The notes below the pieces were generated by a model. The model was not told where the DNA came from. It ran no database searches and saw only the letters and a list, made by a program, of their open reading frames with translations. A program made the position numbers and the translations under genes. 64,000 nt of DNA from Neolewinella maritima (GTDB taxonomy: Bacteria; Bacteroidota; Bacteroidia; Chitinophagales; Saprospiraceae), in assembly GCF_923081025.1 (NCBI RefSeq), contig NZ_CAKLPZ010000001.1, forward strand, positions 1,922,001 to 1,986,000, given 5' to 3'. Below, in pieces: positions 27,473-36,839 of this stretch; position 1 is the stretch's first letter, and each line of letters opens with the position of its first letter.

Positions 27473-28999
27473 CTACGGGCGCTTTGGTTTATTGCGGCCC
27501 AGTAGCGCCGCGGCTACGAGCTTGCGACCGATCGCAGATTGCGGGTCGTCAAATACAGCAGCGGGTGTTCCGGACTCGACCACCGTACCGTGGTCCATAA
27601 TGAGCACGCGATCGGCGTAGGCCGTAATATCCGTTAGGCTATGGGTGATCATCATCACCCCGATACCGCGCGCCACAGTGAGCGCGTGCAGTAGGTCCTG
27701 AATGACCTGCCGGCTATCAACGTCCAGCCCCGAGAAAGCCTCATCGAAGATGATCAGTTTTGGATGGGTGGCGAGCACGCGGGCAATTGCCGCGCGTTGC
27801 CGCTGTCCGCCACTCAGTTGATCGGGCCGTCGGTCGCCTAGGTCCGAAGAAAGTCCCACCTCCTGCAGCAATTGCTCTACCCCCGCACCCGCGTTACCCG
27901 GCACACTGGCGATGTGCTGACGTACCGTCATGGAGGGGTTGAAGGAGCCGTCCACATCCTGGAAAATGAGCTGGGCGCCGGTAGCCAGACGCACCGCCCG
28001 GCCCGATAGTGGCATTTCGTATACCGTATCGGCCACGGTGAACGTACCCTGGCACCCCTCCACCAGTCCGACCAGCCAACTCGCTAGCGTACTCTTGCCG
28101 CAGCCGCTGGGACCCGTGATGGCAATCCACTCACCCCGGCGCACCACGAGGTTCAGGGATTGGAGGACCATCGCTGTAGCCGGGGTGTAGCGCACACTCA
28201 GCTGCTCGATCTTCAGCAGTGATATATTATTGTTCAGCGGTTTGACCGTGGGGGTTGGCCTAGGTTTGGGAACTATACGTTGTTGGTTGGGCAGTTCTAC
28301 TACCCGGTCCGTGGCGCGTTCGAGGAGCGCGCGGTCGTGAGTAATGAACAACAAGCCCATTTGCAGCTCGTAGCGCAGGCGGTCCAGCAGGCGCACTATG
28401 GCGGCCTCGGTGATCCCATCCAGGGCCGTAGTGGGCTCGTCGGCAATGAGTAACCGCGGCCGGCCCACCAGTGCCATAGCGATCAGTACGCGCTGGAGCT
28501 GTCCGCCACTAAGCTGACTGGATAGCGACCGGAGAACGCGGTCCTGCTGCTCCGCTAGCTCCACCCAGCGGAGGAGCTGCAGCAGATAAGCCCCGGGAGC
28601 CGGCTCGTCCGGACAGAGGTAGCGAATGGCTTCCCGCAACTGGACGCCGCACGTCAGAACGGGGTTAAGCGCGCGCTGCGGCTCCTGGAACACCAGACCT
28701 ATTTCCGTACCCCGCAGATCGTCGCGCTGCCCGGGCACCGTAGCGAGCAGGTTGATGGACAGACCGGACTTGAGTTGATAGGCTGCGTGCCCGTCTACCA
28801 CCCGTGCCGCGGGGGGAGCCAGTCCGAGCAGCATCATGGTCAGCAGACTCTTACCGCTACCGGAGGGACCGGCGATGCCCACACTTTCCCCGGGACTTAG
28901 CTCGAAGGATAGTCCGCCCAGCAGCGGCGTACCCGTGCCGTAGGCCAGGGATAGATCAGATACGTGGAGTAAGTCGGTCACGGCACTGGGAATTACCAC
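27473..28999 (-). CDS. ABC transporter ATPase with two fused nucleotide-binding domains (Opp/Dpp type)
   Basis: A 508-residue protein with two ABC domains in tandem. The first has GPSGSGKS, a Q-loop (VFQEPQRALNP) and the signature LSGGQLQRV with Walker B LLIADEPTTALD. The second has GPSGCGKS, LSGGQRQRAAIARVL and LIIFDEAFSGLD. This arrangement resembles a fusion of DppD and DppF, which power peptide or nickel uptake. No permease or binding protein is nearby. The start is GTG, either at 28999 (overlapping the upstream stop by 7 bases) or at 28981; both precede the first strand. Confidence 0.92.
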   Translation of the reverse strand: MVIPSAVTDLLHVSDLSLAYGTGTPLLGGLSFELSPGESVGIAGPSGSGKSLLTMMLLGLAPPAARVVDGHAAYQLKSGLSINLLATVPGQRDDLRGTEIGLVFQEPQRALNPVLTCGVQLREAIRYLCPDEPAPGAYLLQLLRWVELAEQQDRVLRSLSSQLSGGQLQRVLIAMALVGRPRLLIADEPTTALDGITEAAIVRLLDRLRYELQMGLLFITHDRALLERATDRVVELPNQQRIVPKPRPTPTVKPLNNNISLLKIEQLSVRYTPATAMVLQSLNLVVRRGEWIAITGPSGCGKSTLASWLVGLVEGCQGTFTVADTVYEMPLSGRAVRLATGAQLIFQDVDGSFNPSMTVRQHIASVPGNAGAGVEQLLQEVGLSSDLGDRRPDQLSGGQRQRAAIARVLATHPKLIIFDEAFSGLDVDSRQVIQDLLHALTVARGIGVMMITHSLTDITAYADRVLIMDHGTVVESGTPAAVFDDPQSAIGRKLVAAALLGRNKPKRP

Positions 29000-29463
29000 T
29001 CGGGTACCGCCGGGAGGAAGTGGTACGACTCGGTGCTGTAATCGATGCGGGCCACGTATGACTCCCGCCCGTTAGAGATCATCAGGAAGGGCACCTGCAG
29101 GGGTCCGTTGTAATGGGCTACCTGGCGAAAGGTATCCGTGCTCAGTGGCACCTTGGGCGCCTTACACTCCACAAGCAGGAAGGGGCGCATATCGTTGTCG
29201 AACACCAGGATGTCGGTCCGCTTCGGATCCCCGTTAACCGCCACGCCACGCTCGACCGTGATGCGGTTGCGGTTATACTTCATGTCCCGAATCAGGAACT
29301 GCAGCAGTAACTGCCGTACGAACTCCTCCGGCTGTAGTACCAGCCACTTCTTGCGGATGTCGCCGAGTACCATGCGGCGGTCTCCCTCCAGCCGGATCGA
29401 CAGGTAGTCAGAGAAACGCTCCAGGCGCAGGTCAATGGGGGTCGGGGAGTTGGGTGGGATCAC
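28993..29463 (-). CDS. HsdR N-terminal-like (PD-(D/E)xK nuclease fold) protein
   Basis: A 156-residue protein resembling the N-terminal nuclease domain of type I restriction subunit R. The core RTDILVFDNDMRPFLLVECKAPKVPL contains the Asp and the Glu-x-Lys of a PD-(D/E)xK site. The leading DIRKKWLVLQPEEFVRQLLLQFL is typical of the stand-alone version widespread in Bacteroidota. There is no helicase domain or HsdM/HsdS gene nearby, so it is not a working restriction system. Start codon GTG at 29463, which overlaps the ACP phosphodiesterase gene by 32 bases. It is in an operon with acpH and ppk. Role unknown; DNA repair is a possibility. Confidence 0.87.
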   Translation of the reverse strand: MIPPNSPTPIDLRLERFSDYLSIRLEGDRRMVLGDIRKKWLVLQPEEFVRQLLLQFLIRDMKYNRNRITVERGVAVNGDPKRTDILVFDNDMRPFLLVECKAPKVPLSTDTFRQVAHYNGPLQVPFLMISNGRESYVARIDYSTESYHFLPAVPEW

Positions 29464-30034
29464 GAAAGGTGTCGGCGAGGGTTTGTAAGCGGGGGAACAG
29501 GAGCAGCAGGGTGCGGTTGAATTGAGGCGCTAATTCCCGTAAGCTTTCGTCAATGTCATTCAGATAGTGCGGCTGACTCATCCGGGGGCGCATACGTAGA
29601 AACACCTGCTGCATACCGGCGGCGCTGGTGTAGAGACGTAGCCAGTCACTTTTGGTCATTCCATCCACGTGACGGGCGGCCCGCTCCGGCATGTGCTCCC
29701 GGGCAGCCTGCAGGTTCCCATAGGTCCGGGTTCGGAAAGCAACAATATCCACGTCCATCAGCTGCGACCAGTTGAGGCACAGAAAGTAGTCGAAGGCGAC
29801 GTCAGACAGTACCGGGGCATAGCGGCTGTGGCGGACGGTGAGCAGCCGGTTCAGCCTCCGTACGTCGGGGTCCGCGTCCGTCAGCCGATCGATGGCACGG
29901 TGCATCGTCACGCCCCGGCGGATGCCGGCGGGCAGGAGATCGACCTCACTTCCCCGCAGGATATCGCCTAGGAAATTTCCGACCTGCAGGTCCGGAGAAA
30001 AGTGAGATAGCGCTAGATGGGCTAGGTAGTTCAC
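29432..30034 (-). CDS. acpH: Acyl carrier protein phosphodiesterase (AcpH/DUF479 family)
   Basis: A 200-residue HD-like helical protein of the AcpH family, which removes the phosphopantetheine arm from acyl carrier protein. The start MNYLAHLALSHFSPDLQVGNFLGDILRG, then GVTMHRAIDRLTDADPDVRRLNR and APVLSDVAFDYFLCLNW, are clear family blocks with the metal-site His and Asp residues. The GTG start at 30034 overlaps the polyphosphate kinase stop in a GTGA sequence, indicating translational coupling. Confidence 0.9.
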   Translation of the reverse strand: MNYLAHLALSHFSPDLQVGNFLGDILRGSEVDLLPAGIRRGVTMHRAIDRLTDADPDVRRLNRLLTVRHSRYAPVLSDVAFDYFLCLNWSQLMDVDIVAFRTRTYGNLQAAREHMPERAARHVDGMTKSDWLRLYTSAAGMQQVFLRMRPRMSQPHYLNDIDESLRELAPQFNRTLLLLFPRLQTLADTFRDPTQLPDPH

Positions 30035-32172
30035 ACTTCGGCGAGCTGCCCCTGAAAGTAGTCGTAGATGTCCATCTGGGCCCGGAAGTGTCCGTCCGTC
30101 GCCAGGGGCTCACGGTAGTCATTGAGCTTACCGTGCTGGATCAGGCGGGCCCGCTGGTTGTCGCGCCACTGCATATCCATGATGCGGCGCAGCTCGAGTT
30201 TGATGAGGTGATCGTAGATGGGCGTGACGACCTCGACGCGGCGGTAGAGGTTGCGGTTCATCCAGTCGGCCGAGCCGATGTACACCAGTTCATCCCCATT
30301 GTTGCCGAAGATGAACACCCGGGCGTGTTCCAGGAAGCGGTCGATGATACTGATGATTTGTATGTTCTCTTCCTCTTTAGGCACCAGCCGGCAGATACCA
30401 CGCACGATCAGTCGCACTTCCACCCCGGCGCGGGCGGCCTGCCGGAGCTTCTGGATCATCGTGGGCTCCTCCAGGCTGTTCATTTTCAGGAATAGGTAGG
30501 CGTGTCCACCGGACTTCGCCGTCTCGATCTCCCGATCGATCAGGGCCAGGAATTCAGACTCCAGATTGAAGGGGGCCACCAGCAGGTGCTTACAGCGCGG
30601 TAGGATCAGCTTACCGCGCAGCAGATCAAATACCCGCTCCACGTCCTTGCCTAACTTTGGCCGACAGGTCAGTAGTGCGTGGTCGGTATATAGCTTGGAC
30701 GTCTTTTCATTGAAATTACCCGTACCGATGTAGCTATAGTGAACGGTTTCTCCCTGCCCGGTGCGCCGCTCGATGTGTAGTAGCTTAGTGTGCACCTTGA
30801 CGGCCGGGTAGCTGTACCGCACGTAGGCGCCGGCCTCGGTCATCTCCTTTCCCCAGTACAGGTTGCTCGCCTCGTCAAAGCGCGCCTTAGCCTCTACGAA
30901 AGCCTCTATCTTTTTCCCCTGCTGCAGGGCGTACAGCAGGTTCTGTACCACTTGCGATTTTTTGGCCACGCGGTACAGGGTGATACGGATCGTAGTGACT
31001 TCCGGATGATCGGCCGCCTCCCGGATCAGCTCGGGCACGTAATCGTATTTTTGGTAGGGGAAGCTCAGGAGGACGTCCGTATGCTGGATCACTTCCATCA
31101 GGCTGTCCGCCCCTTCCAGCTTGGGGTGCGGCAGGGGCGGCATCGGGGGATAGGCTAGTGCATCACTGCCGGGGGGCTGGGGAAAGCTGAAAAAGTCGTT
31201 GAAGTTGTGGTAGCGTGCCCCCGGGATCATATCGTACTTCGACAGCTTCAGTGCTGTCTTGAGTCGCTTTAGCATCCAGCTCGGCATGTCGCCGTCGTAC
31301 AGAAAGCGGGTCGGCAACCCCGTATCGCGGTTCGACAGGCTCCGCTCGATCTTGCGCAGTAGATCTCCGTCAAATTCGTTATCGATGTATAGTTCGGCGT
31401 CGCGACTGAGCTTGAAACTGTAGCCGAAGTCAGTCCGGCGGTCCATCCAGCGGCTCAGGTTGGCCCGGATCACACTGTCGGTGAAAATGACGTAATAGCC
31501 CTCAGCGTCTTTCTCCGGGCTAGGCAGTACGACGAAGCGACCGGTCTGCTTGACGGGAATGGGCACCAGCGCTATTTCTCCGGTCTCTTCGGCCTCCGGC
31601 TCATTCATGGATACGGCCAGGCACAGCTGCCCATCGTCCAGGTAGGGTAATTCCCTTTCGCCATCCTCATCCGTAGCAAGCCAGTGCAGTTCGAGGTGGG
31701 GCGAAATATGATGGTCGAAGTGATCGGCGGCGAAGGCACGCTGCGACTTCGTCATCTGATCGGAGTGGATCAGGTGGATATTTTCGTCCCGCAGTTGCGG
31801 CAGGATCTCCTCGCGGAAGATGCGACCGAACTCCTCTTGCTGCCGGTATACGGCGGCACGGATGTCCTTAAGCTCCCGCTTGGGTTTAAAGTCGAACAGC
31901 TCCCGGCGTTCGGTCTTGGGAAGTTTTTTAAACTGTCGCAGGCTAGAGACGCGCACCCGATAGAACTCATCCAGGTTGGAACTATAGATCGCCAGGAAGC
32001 GGATGCGCTCGTAGAGGGGTACGCGGGGGTCGGATGCTTCCTGCAGCACCCGGGCATTAAATTCGAGCCAGGAGGAATCGCGTTTGATCAGTTCGGTCGG
32101 CAAGGGGGGAGGTTTGGCCTTCAAGGTAGGTGTTTGCCGGGAACGCGGGTGCGAAGTAAATAGTGCGAACAT
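30031..32172 (-). CDS. ppk1: Polyphosphate kinase 1
   Basis: Reversibly polymerises the gamma-phosphate of ATP into polyphosphate. The 713-residue length is close to the E. coli enzyme (688). The N domain starts IKRDSSWLEFNARVLQEASD, and LAIYSSNLDEFYRVRV is a strong signature. The catalytic histidine lies in VKVHTKLLHIERR, and YSYIGTGNFNEKTSKLYTDHALL and IGSADWMNRNLYRRVEV mark the C domains. The first 25 residues (RSRQTPTLKAKPP) are extra and basic. It heads a minus-strand run with acpH and the HsdR-N gene, and is divergent from the methyltransferase pair with a 41-base gap. No ppx gene is adjacent. Confidence 0.95.
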   Translation of the reverse strand: MFALFTSHPRSRQTPTLKAKPPPLPTELIKRDSSWLEFNARVLQEASDPRVPLYERIRFLAIYSSNLDEFYRVRVSSLRQFKKLPKTERRELFDFKPKRELKDIRAAVYRQQEEFGRIFREEILPQLRDENIHLIHSDQMTKSQRAFAADHFDHHISPHLELHWLATDEDGERELPYLDDGQLCLAVSMNEPEAEETGEIALVPIPVKQTGRFVVLPSPEKDAEGYYVIFTDSVIRANLSRWMDRRTDFGYSFKLSRDAELYIDNEFDGDLLRKIERSLSNRDTGLPTRFLYDGDMPSWMLKRLKTALKLSKYDMIPGARYHNFNDFFSFPQPPGSDALAYPPMPPLPHPKLEGADSLMEVIQHTDVLLSFPYQKYDYVPELIREAADHPEVTTIRITLYRVAKKSQVVQNLLYALQQGKKIEAFVEAKARFDEASNLYWGKEMTEAGAYVRYSYPAVKVHTKLLHIERRTGQGETVHYSYIGTGNFNEKTSKLYTDHALLTCRPKLGKDVERVFDLLRGKLILPRCKHLLVAPFNLESEFLALIDREIETAKSGGHAYLFLKMNSLEEPTMIQKLRQAARAGVEVRLIVRGICRLVPKEEENIQIISIIDRFLEHARVFIFGNNGDELVYIGSADWMNRNLYRRVEVVTPIYDHLIKLELRRIMDMQWRDNQRARLIQHGKLNDYREPLATDGHFRAQMDIYDYFQGQLAEV

Positions 32173-32213
32173 TCACGTCCGCGAGGTATTAAAGCAACAA
32201 CCCAATCACGCCG

Positions 32214-33140
32214 ATGAGACTGATGCAGCATAAACGGGAGGCCTTCTGGTTCTACCGCTACCTATCCAACTTTTACGACAAACTGGTCAACCCCCTGTTC
32301 TGGACGGAGCGGATGCGGGAAAAGTCGCTGGACGTAGCAGACTGGTCCGACGGCGAAAATCTTCGGGTCGTCGACGTCGGCTCGGGTACCGGATTCACCA
32401 CTCAGGGCATCGTCAAGCGCGTACCCGCCGGGAACGTAGTTTGCGTAGACCAGAGCCCGCAGCAGATGGAACGTGCCATGGTCAAGCCCGACCTGGAGCG
32501 CTGCCGGTTCCGGCTGGGTGACGCCGAGAACCTCCCCTTCGATGACGATACCTTCGATCGCTACGTCAGTGCCGGAAGTATCGAGTACTGGCCCGATCCG
32601 CAGCGCGGTCTGAACGAGGCCTACCGCGTGATCAAGGAAGGTGGTCAGGCGCTCATGATCGGCCCCATCGAGCCGGTCAACCCCATTAGTAAGTTCATCG
32701 CCAATACCTGGATGTTGTTCCCCCCCGAGAACGACTACCACATGTACTTCCACCAGGCCGGATTCACCGAGGTGGACTGGGCGTACATCCGCCCCCACTG
32801 GCAAGACAACGAGCGCTACGGTATCGCCATCGTCGGCACCAAACCCAAACCGGGCAAAAGCCCTAACGCCGAGGGCCGCCGCAGCCGCCAGGAACTCGTC
32901 TCCGCCGATCCCGAAGGTGGTTGGTTGGGTCGCAACCTGTTGCTGACGGGCCGGGTCTTGCTGGGTTCCGCGGCGGGCTTTCTCTTTATTCCCATGGCGT
33001 TGCTGGCTCACGTCACCGCTCCCCTGCGCGGTGTAGAGGGAGAGGTAGAGCCCCTCAATAAGGAGCAAAAGATCGTACTGGGTGCCCTGGGCGGTCTGCT
33101 CACCTTCTTCGTCGTACGAGCCCTGACCCGCAAGCGCTGA
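32214..33140 (+). CDS. MPBQ/MSBQ-type (VTE3-like) prenylquinone methyltransferase
   Basis: A 308-residue SAM methyltransferase. The beginning QHKREAFWFYRYLSNFYDKLVNP and the SAM site VVDVGSGTGFTTQGI closely resemble plant and cyanobacterial 2-methyl-6-phytylbenzoquinol methyltransferase (VTE3), which methylates the ring in tocopherol and plastoquinone synthesis. SAGSIEYWPDPQRGLNEAYRVIKEGG is another shared block. Hydrophobic stretches near residues 242-262 and 288-303 would anchor it to the membrane, as in VTE3. It overlaps the next methyltransferase gene by one base. What it methylates here is not known; a menaquinone-related ring is the alternative. Confidence 0.82.
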   Translation: MRLMQHKREAFWFYRYLSNFYDKLVNPLFWTERMREKSLDVADWSDGENLRVVDVGSGTGFTTQGIVKRVPAGNVVCVDQSPQQMERAMVKPDLERCRFRLGDAENLPFDDDTFDRYVSAGSIEYWPDPQRGLNEAYRVIKEGGQALMIGPIEPVNPISKFIANTWMLFPPENDYHMYFHQAGFTEVDWAYIRPHWQDNERYGIAIVGTKPKPGKSPNAEGRRSRQELVSADPEGGWLGRNLLLTGRVLLGSAAGFLFIPMALLAHVTAPLRGVEGEVEPLNKEQKIVLGALGGLLTFFVVRALTRKR

Positions 33141-33991
33141 TGCCAGAAGGACTTAACGAACGTATCCGCGCCTTCTACGACCAGTCTACCCCCCTGTGGC
33201 TAAACACCTGGGGTGAGCAAATGCACCATGGCTACTACGGCCCAGACGGTAAGCGTGAGGTAGACCACCAGCAGGCCCAGCTGGATATGATCGACGAATT
33301 GCTCGCTTGGGGTGGCGCGCCCCCTTCTGTAACCAGCTTTCTGGATGCCGGATGCGGTGTCGGTGGAAGCAGTCGCTACCTGGCGGGTAAGTATCCGCAG
33401 GCAACTGGACTGGGAGTGACCCTCAGCCCGGTGCAGGCCGAGCATGGCAATGAGTACAACGCCCTTTCCGGGGTAGACGACCGACTACGGATCATTGCTA
33501 AAGACGTCTACACGCTGGACCCCGAAGTAGACGGAACGTACGATCTGATCTGGAGCATGGAGTCGGCCGAACACATGGCCGATAAACAGGGGCTGTTCGA
33601 ACTGTTCCACCGGATGCTGAAACCTGGTGGCCGCTTACTGATGGCCACCTGGTGCCACCGGCCCGAGCCCCCCTACCTTTCCCCTTCCGAGCAGTACACT
33701 CTACAGCAGATCTGTAAGCTGTACCATCTGCCACCTATGGTGAGCATTCCACAGCTAGCGGATAGTGCCGCTGCGGCGGGACTGCAGGATATTCAGACCG
33801 CCGACTGGTCCGCTTCCGTAGAACCCTTCTGGGGGGCGGTGATCAAAAGCGGGCTCGATCCCCGCAACTGGCCCGGTCTGGTCCGCTCGGGTATGGGGAC
33901 CATACAGGGGGCCTGGGCCATGAAGTACATGCGGCAAGGCTTTGCCTCCGGCGCCATTCAGTACGGTGTGCTACGGGCCGTACGCAAGTAG
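33140..33991 (+). CDS. Gamma-tocopherol methyltransferase-like (VTE4-like) SAM methyltransferase
   Basis: A 283-residue soluble SAM methyltransferase. WGEQMHHGYYGPDG near residue 24 and FLDAGCGVGGSSRYLAGKYP are the typical blocks of the tocopherol/sterol C-methyltransferase group, and LIWSMESAEHMADKQGLFEL is the matching substrate-side motif. In plants VTE4 adds the last methyl group to gamma-tocopherol. The ATG shares a base with the upstream TGA (TGATG), so the pair is one operon and probably acts in sequence on the same molecule. Sterol or small-phenol substrates are alternatives; no cyclase or prenyltransferase gene is in the window. Confidence 0.82.
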   Translation: MPEGLNERIRAFYDQSTPLWLNTWGEQMHHGYYGPDGKREVDHQQAQLDMIDELLAWGGAPPSVTSFLDAGCGVGGSSRYLAGKYPQATGLGVTLSPVQAEHGNEYNALSGVDDRLRIIAKDVYTLDPEVDGTYDLIWSMESAEHMADKQGLFELFHRMLKPGGRLLMATWCHRPEPPYLSPSEQYTLQQICKLYHLPPMVSIPQLADSAAAAGLQDIQTADWSASVEPFWGAVIKSGLDPRNWPGLVRSGMGTIQGAWAMKYMRQGFASGAIQYGVLRAVRK

Positions 33992-34009
33992 AGCAATCAC
34001 ACAATAGGT

Positions 34010-35545
<1,536 letters not shown>

Positions 35546-36763
35546 CTACGCAACCCGTTCGGTCAGTACCAGGGCTTCGTAGCGCTCCAGTAAGCGACGA
35601 GCCAGTACCCTCCGGTCGTAGTGCCGGTAGAAGGTAGCGTGGGCGTTGCGGCCAATACGCTCCAGCTTGCGACCGCGTCGCAGACAGTCTTCGATGGCCA
35701 GTACAAACTGTTTGGCCGTATCGGCGATGAACAGATCCCGCCGGTTGCGCGCCTTTATTCCTTCCAAACCTACCGTAGTAGTAATGACCACCCGCCCCAG
35801 TGACATCGCCTCCAGGATCTTGGCCCGCATTCCACTACCACTCAGTAGGGGTACGATGCTGATACTGTGGGCAGTTACGAAGGAGCAGCTATCGGCTACT
35901 TCACCATGCACGATCACCTGATCCATCTGTAACTGCCGAATGGCATGGGGCATATTACGTCCTGCAATGTGAAACTCTACCTCCGGCAGTCGCCGGTGTA
36001 GTTCGGGCCATACGTCGTTAAGAAACCACTGCAATCCTTCGAGATTGGGCAGCCAGTCCAGCGACCCAATGAAATGCAGACTGGGCGCCGCGGCATAACT
36101 ATCGTAGGTAGGTGGACCACACTTCGTCTCTAGTCCGATAGGCAGCACAAAGGTTTCGCTCCGGCAGCCCAGCCGCTCGAAGTGCTTCTTGTCGCGGGGG
36201 GTGATGGGTAGTAGTAGGTCGTACTGATTGAGCTGACTGCGTTCGTAGTCACGCAACTGTCTGGTCAGATGGCGCAGGTACCACCGCTTGGGGGCAAAGC
36301 CAATATTTTCACTGCAGCGTTCCCAGATCTCGTGCTCCACGTTATGGGAGCGCATCACGACCTGTGCGTCGGACAGTCTCCGGATCGTACTCATGTAGGG
36401 CGCAAGGTAGAGGGTTTCGAGCTGCACGATATCGAACTCCTCGGCCTCCAACCATTCGGTGAGCGCCTGGTGGTAGTCCTCGCTGTCGAACCGGCTGATG
36501 TGGTAAGAGACGCCACGGACTAGATTGGCTACGGCATCTACCGGACTTATCGCATTATCCAGGGCCACTGTCCGTACTTCGTGGTAGTGGCTCATTTCTT
36601 CCGGCAGGGAGTTGCCCGCGTAGAAGTGCTTGGACGTATTCATGGCCAGCAAACAGACCTGACAGCCCAGTTCGCTCAGACTCTTAGTCAGTCCGTGTAT
36701 CGCCAAGCTTTCACCGTCCTTTAATGGGTAAGGAAACTTTTTAGTCAGGACGAGTAGCTTCAT
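35546..36763 (-). CDS. Glycosyltransferase family 4 protein
   Basis: A 405-residue GT-B fold glycosyltransferase. The N-terminal half has LLVLTKKFPYPLKDGESLAIHGLTKSL, the FDIVQLETLYLAPYM strand and MRSHNVEHEIWER. The nucleotide-sugar side has LHFIGSLDWLPNLEGLQWFLNDVWP and the acidic motif GSGMRAKILEAMSLGRVVITTTVGLEGI. It probably adds sugars to a polysaccharide or glycolipid in the cytoplasm. No other polysaccharide gene is adjacent. Donor and acceptor are unknown. Confidence 0.88.
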   Translation of the reverse strand: MKLLVLTKKFPYPLKDGESLAIHGLTKSLSELGCQVCLLAMNTSKHFYAGNSLPEEMSHYHEVRTVALDNAISPVDAVANLVRGVSYHISRFDSEDYHQALTEWLEAEEFDIVQLETLYLAPYMSTIRRLSDAQVVMRSHNVEHEIWERCSENIGFAPKRWYLRHLTRQLRDYERSQLNQYDLLLPITPRDKKHFERLGCRSETFVLPIGLETKCGPPTYDSYAAAPSLHFIGSLDWLPNLEGLQWFLNDVWPELHRRLPEVEFHIAGRNMPHAIRQLQMDQVIVHGEVADSCSFVTAHSISIVPLLSGSGMRAKILEAMSLGRVVITTTVGLEGIKARNRRDLFIADTAKQFVLAIEDCLRRGRKLERIGRNAHATFYRHYDRRVLARRLLERYEALVLTERVA

Positions 36764-36839
36764 AGACAGAGGACGTGGCGGGGTGTAGTATGTACAGGGG
36801 ATAAGTACGGAGCGCTAAACGTGGCCCGGACCGAAAAAA

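Noticed and set aside
28993-29463. Type I restriction-modification system
   Set aside because: Only the small N-terminal nuclease-like domain is present, without a helicase part, HsdM or HsdS.
25636-33991. A complete tocopherol biosynthesis cluster
   Set aside because: Only methyltransferases and a reductase are seen. No HPPD, homogentisate prenyltransferase or cyclase gene lies in the window, and the reductase is on the other strand 5 kb away.
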